From Spirometra erinaceieuropaei (lineage: Eukaryota; Platyhelminthes; Cestoda; Diphyllobothriidea; Diphyllobothriidae): DNA of 64,000 nucleotides. The stretch is from contig CACRXP010000091.1 of NCBI GenBank assembly GCA_902702965.1, positions 281,209-345,208 of the forward strand. The letters run 5' to 3'. Shown here one piece after another: positions 63,694-64,000 of the stretch; within the stretch, counting starts at the first letter, position 1; every line of letters starts with the position of its first letter. The translations under genes and the position numbers were made by a program. Below the pieces are notes generated by a model. That model made no database searches and was not told where the DNA came from. It saw nothing but the letters and a program-made list of their open reading frames with translations.

Positions 63694-64000
63694 ACTGGTA
63701 TCCAACCTCTAATACTTCAGCTTCCCTTGTTCCTCATTTTCTTCACAACAGACTAAAAATGTTGAGACGGCAGCTGCGCGACCCATCCAATAGTTACTTA
63801 TCAGTTCATCTTGGAATCAAAGAGAATTTTGAGATGGCCTCAAGGATGCGCCAAGCGCGCGACAGGCAAAGAGAATCACTTGCCCTCAGTGACTCGAACC
63901 CTGGCAAATCCGTCGCCAACATCTTCCGTCATCGGTCCTCCTCTAAGCGTGGTCATGAACTTTCAACCCTTCTAAATGATAACAAAGTCTTCCTCACCGA
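63694..64000 (+). pseudogene. Family C RT on the plus strand, runs off the window
   Basis: Same 5'-truncated insertion as 43,150: the linker (LLRRQLRDPSNSYLS-type), IKENFEMASRMRQARDRQRE, and NDNKVFLT at the window end. The start is preceded by the same hairpin module as in block I. Confidence 0.8.

Noticed and set aside
1..64000. CRISPR array, bacterial operons or horizontally acquired bacterial DNA
   Set aside because: No regularly spaced repeats, no operon-like gene packing, and all recognised proteins belong to eukaryotic transposable elements. The IS1595-like transposase is of the eukaryotic Merlin type.

Overview
The window is animal nuclear DNA, most likely from a parasitic flatworm (a tapeworm is my best guess). 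It is almost entirely repeats. There is no operon structure, no rRNA and no intact host gene that I can support. The organism is inferred from repeat content: several CR1-like non-LTR retrotransposon lineages, a Merlin transposon, a CACTA-like transposase, a Penelope-like element, a Gypsy-type LTR element and tRNA-derived SINEs. This mix is known from platyhelminth genomes, but I could not run a search to confirm it.

Working family names used below. A is a non-autonomous repeat with a 5' block of about 163-bp tandem monomers and a 3' end that runs into a microsatellite. B, C and D are three CR1-like (Jockey-superfamily) non-LTR lineages with ORF1, an exonuclease-endonuclease-phosphatase-type endonuclease (EN) and reverse transcriptase (RT). 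X and Y are anonymous sequences present in more than one copy.

Layout. 1-13,750 is a graveyard of small fragments: A copies, a CACTA-like transposase (2745-4248), decayed CR1 RT pieces, and stacked D fragments (9.8-12.9 kb). 13,870-24,090 is a block B(-), tRNA-like SINE, C(-), A, X. 24-32.6 kb holds a broken Merlin transposase, old degenerate repeats and a D copy. 32,634-33,817 is a 5'-truncated Penelope-like element with inverted terminal arms, hammerhead-like motifs and a 12-bp target-site duplication. 34,995-55,550 is a unit of about 20.5 kb: X, trinucleotide-rich DNA, Y, decayed D, A, trinucleotide-rich DNA, C(+), gap, B(-) with D(+) nested in it, SINE, C(-). That unit starts again at about 55,550 and runs off the window; the second copy carries a young LTR element with a gap inside it.

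There are two assembly gaps (44,870-44,963 and 56,570-56,638). The large duplicated blocks could be real tandem duplication or unmerged haplotypes. They are useful either way, because each copy acts as an empty-site control for insertions in the other. That comparison shows an LTR insertion, an RT insertion, a family A insertion, and two very small insertions made only of retroelement 3' tails.

No coding region here looks fully functional. The best preserved are ORF1 of B (49,100-50,293, intact) and the RT ORF of B (14,038-15,978, intact, but its element has lost part of EN).
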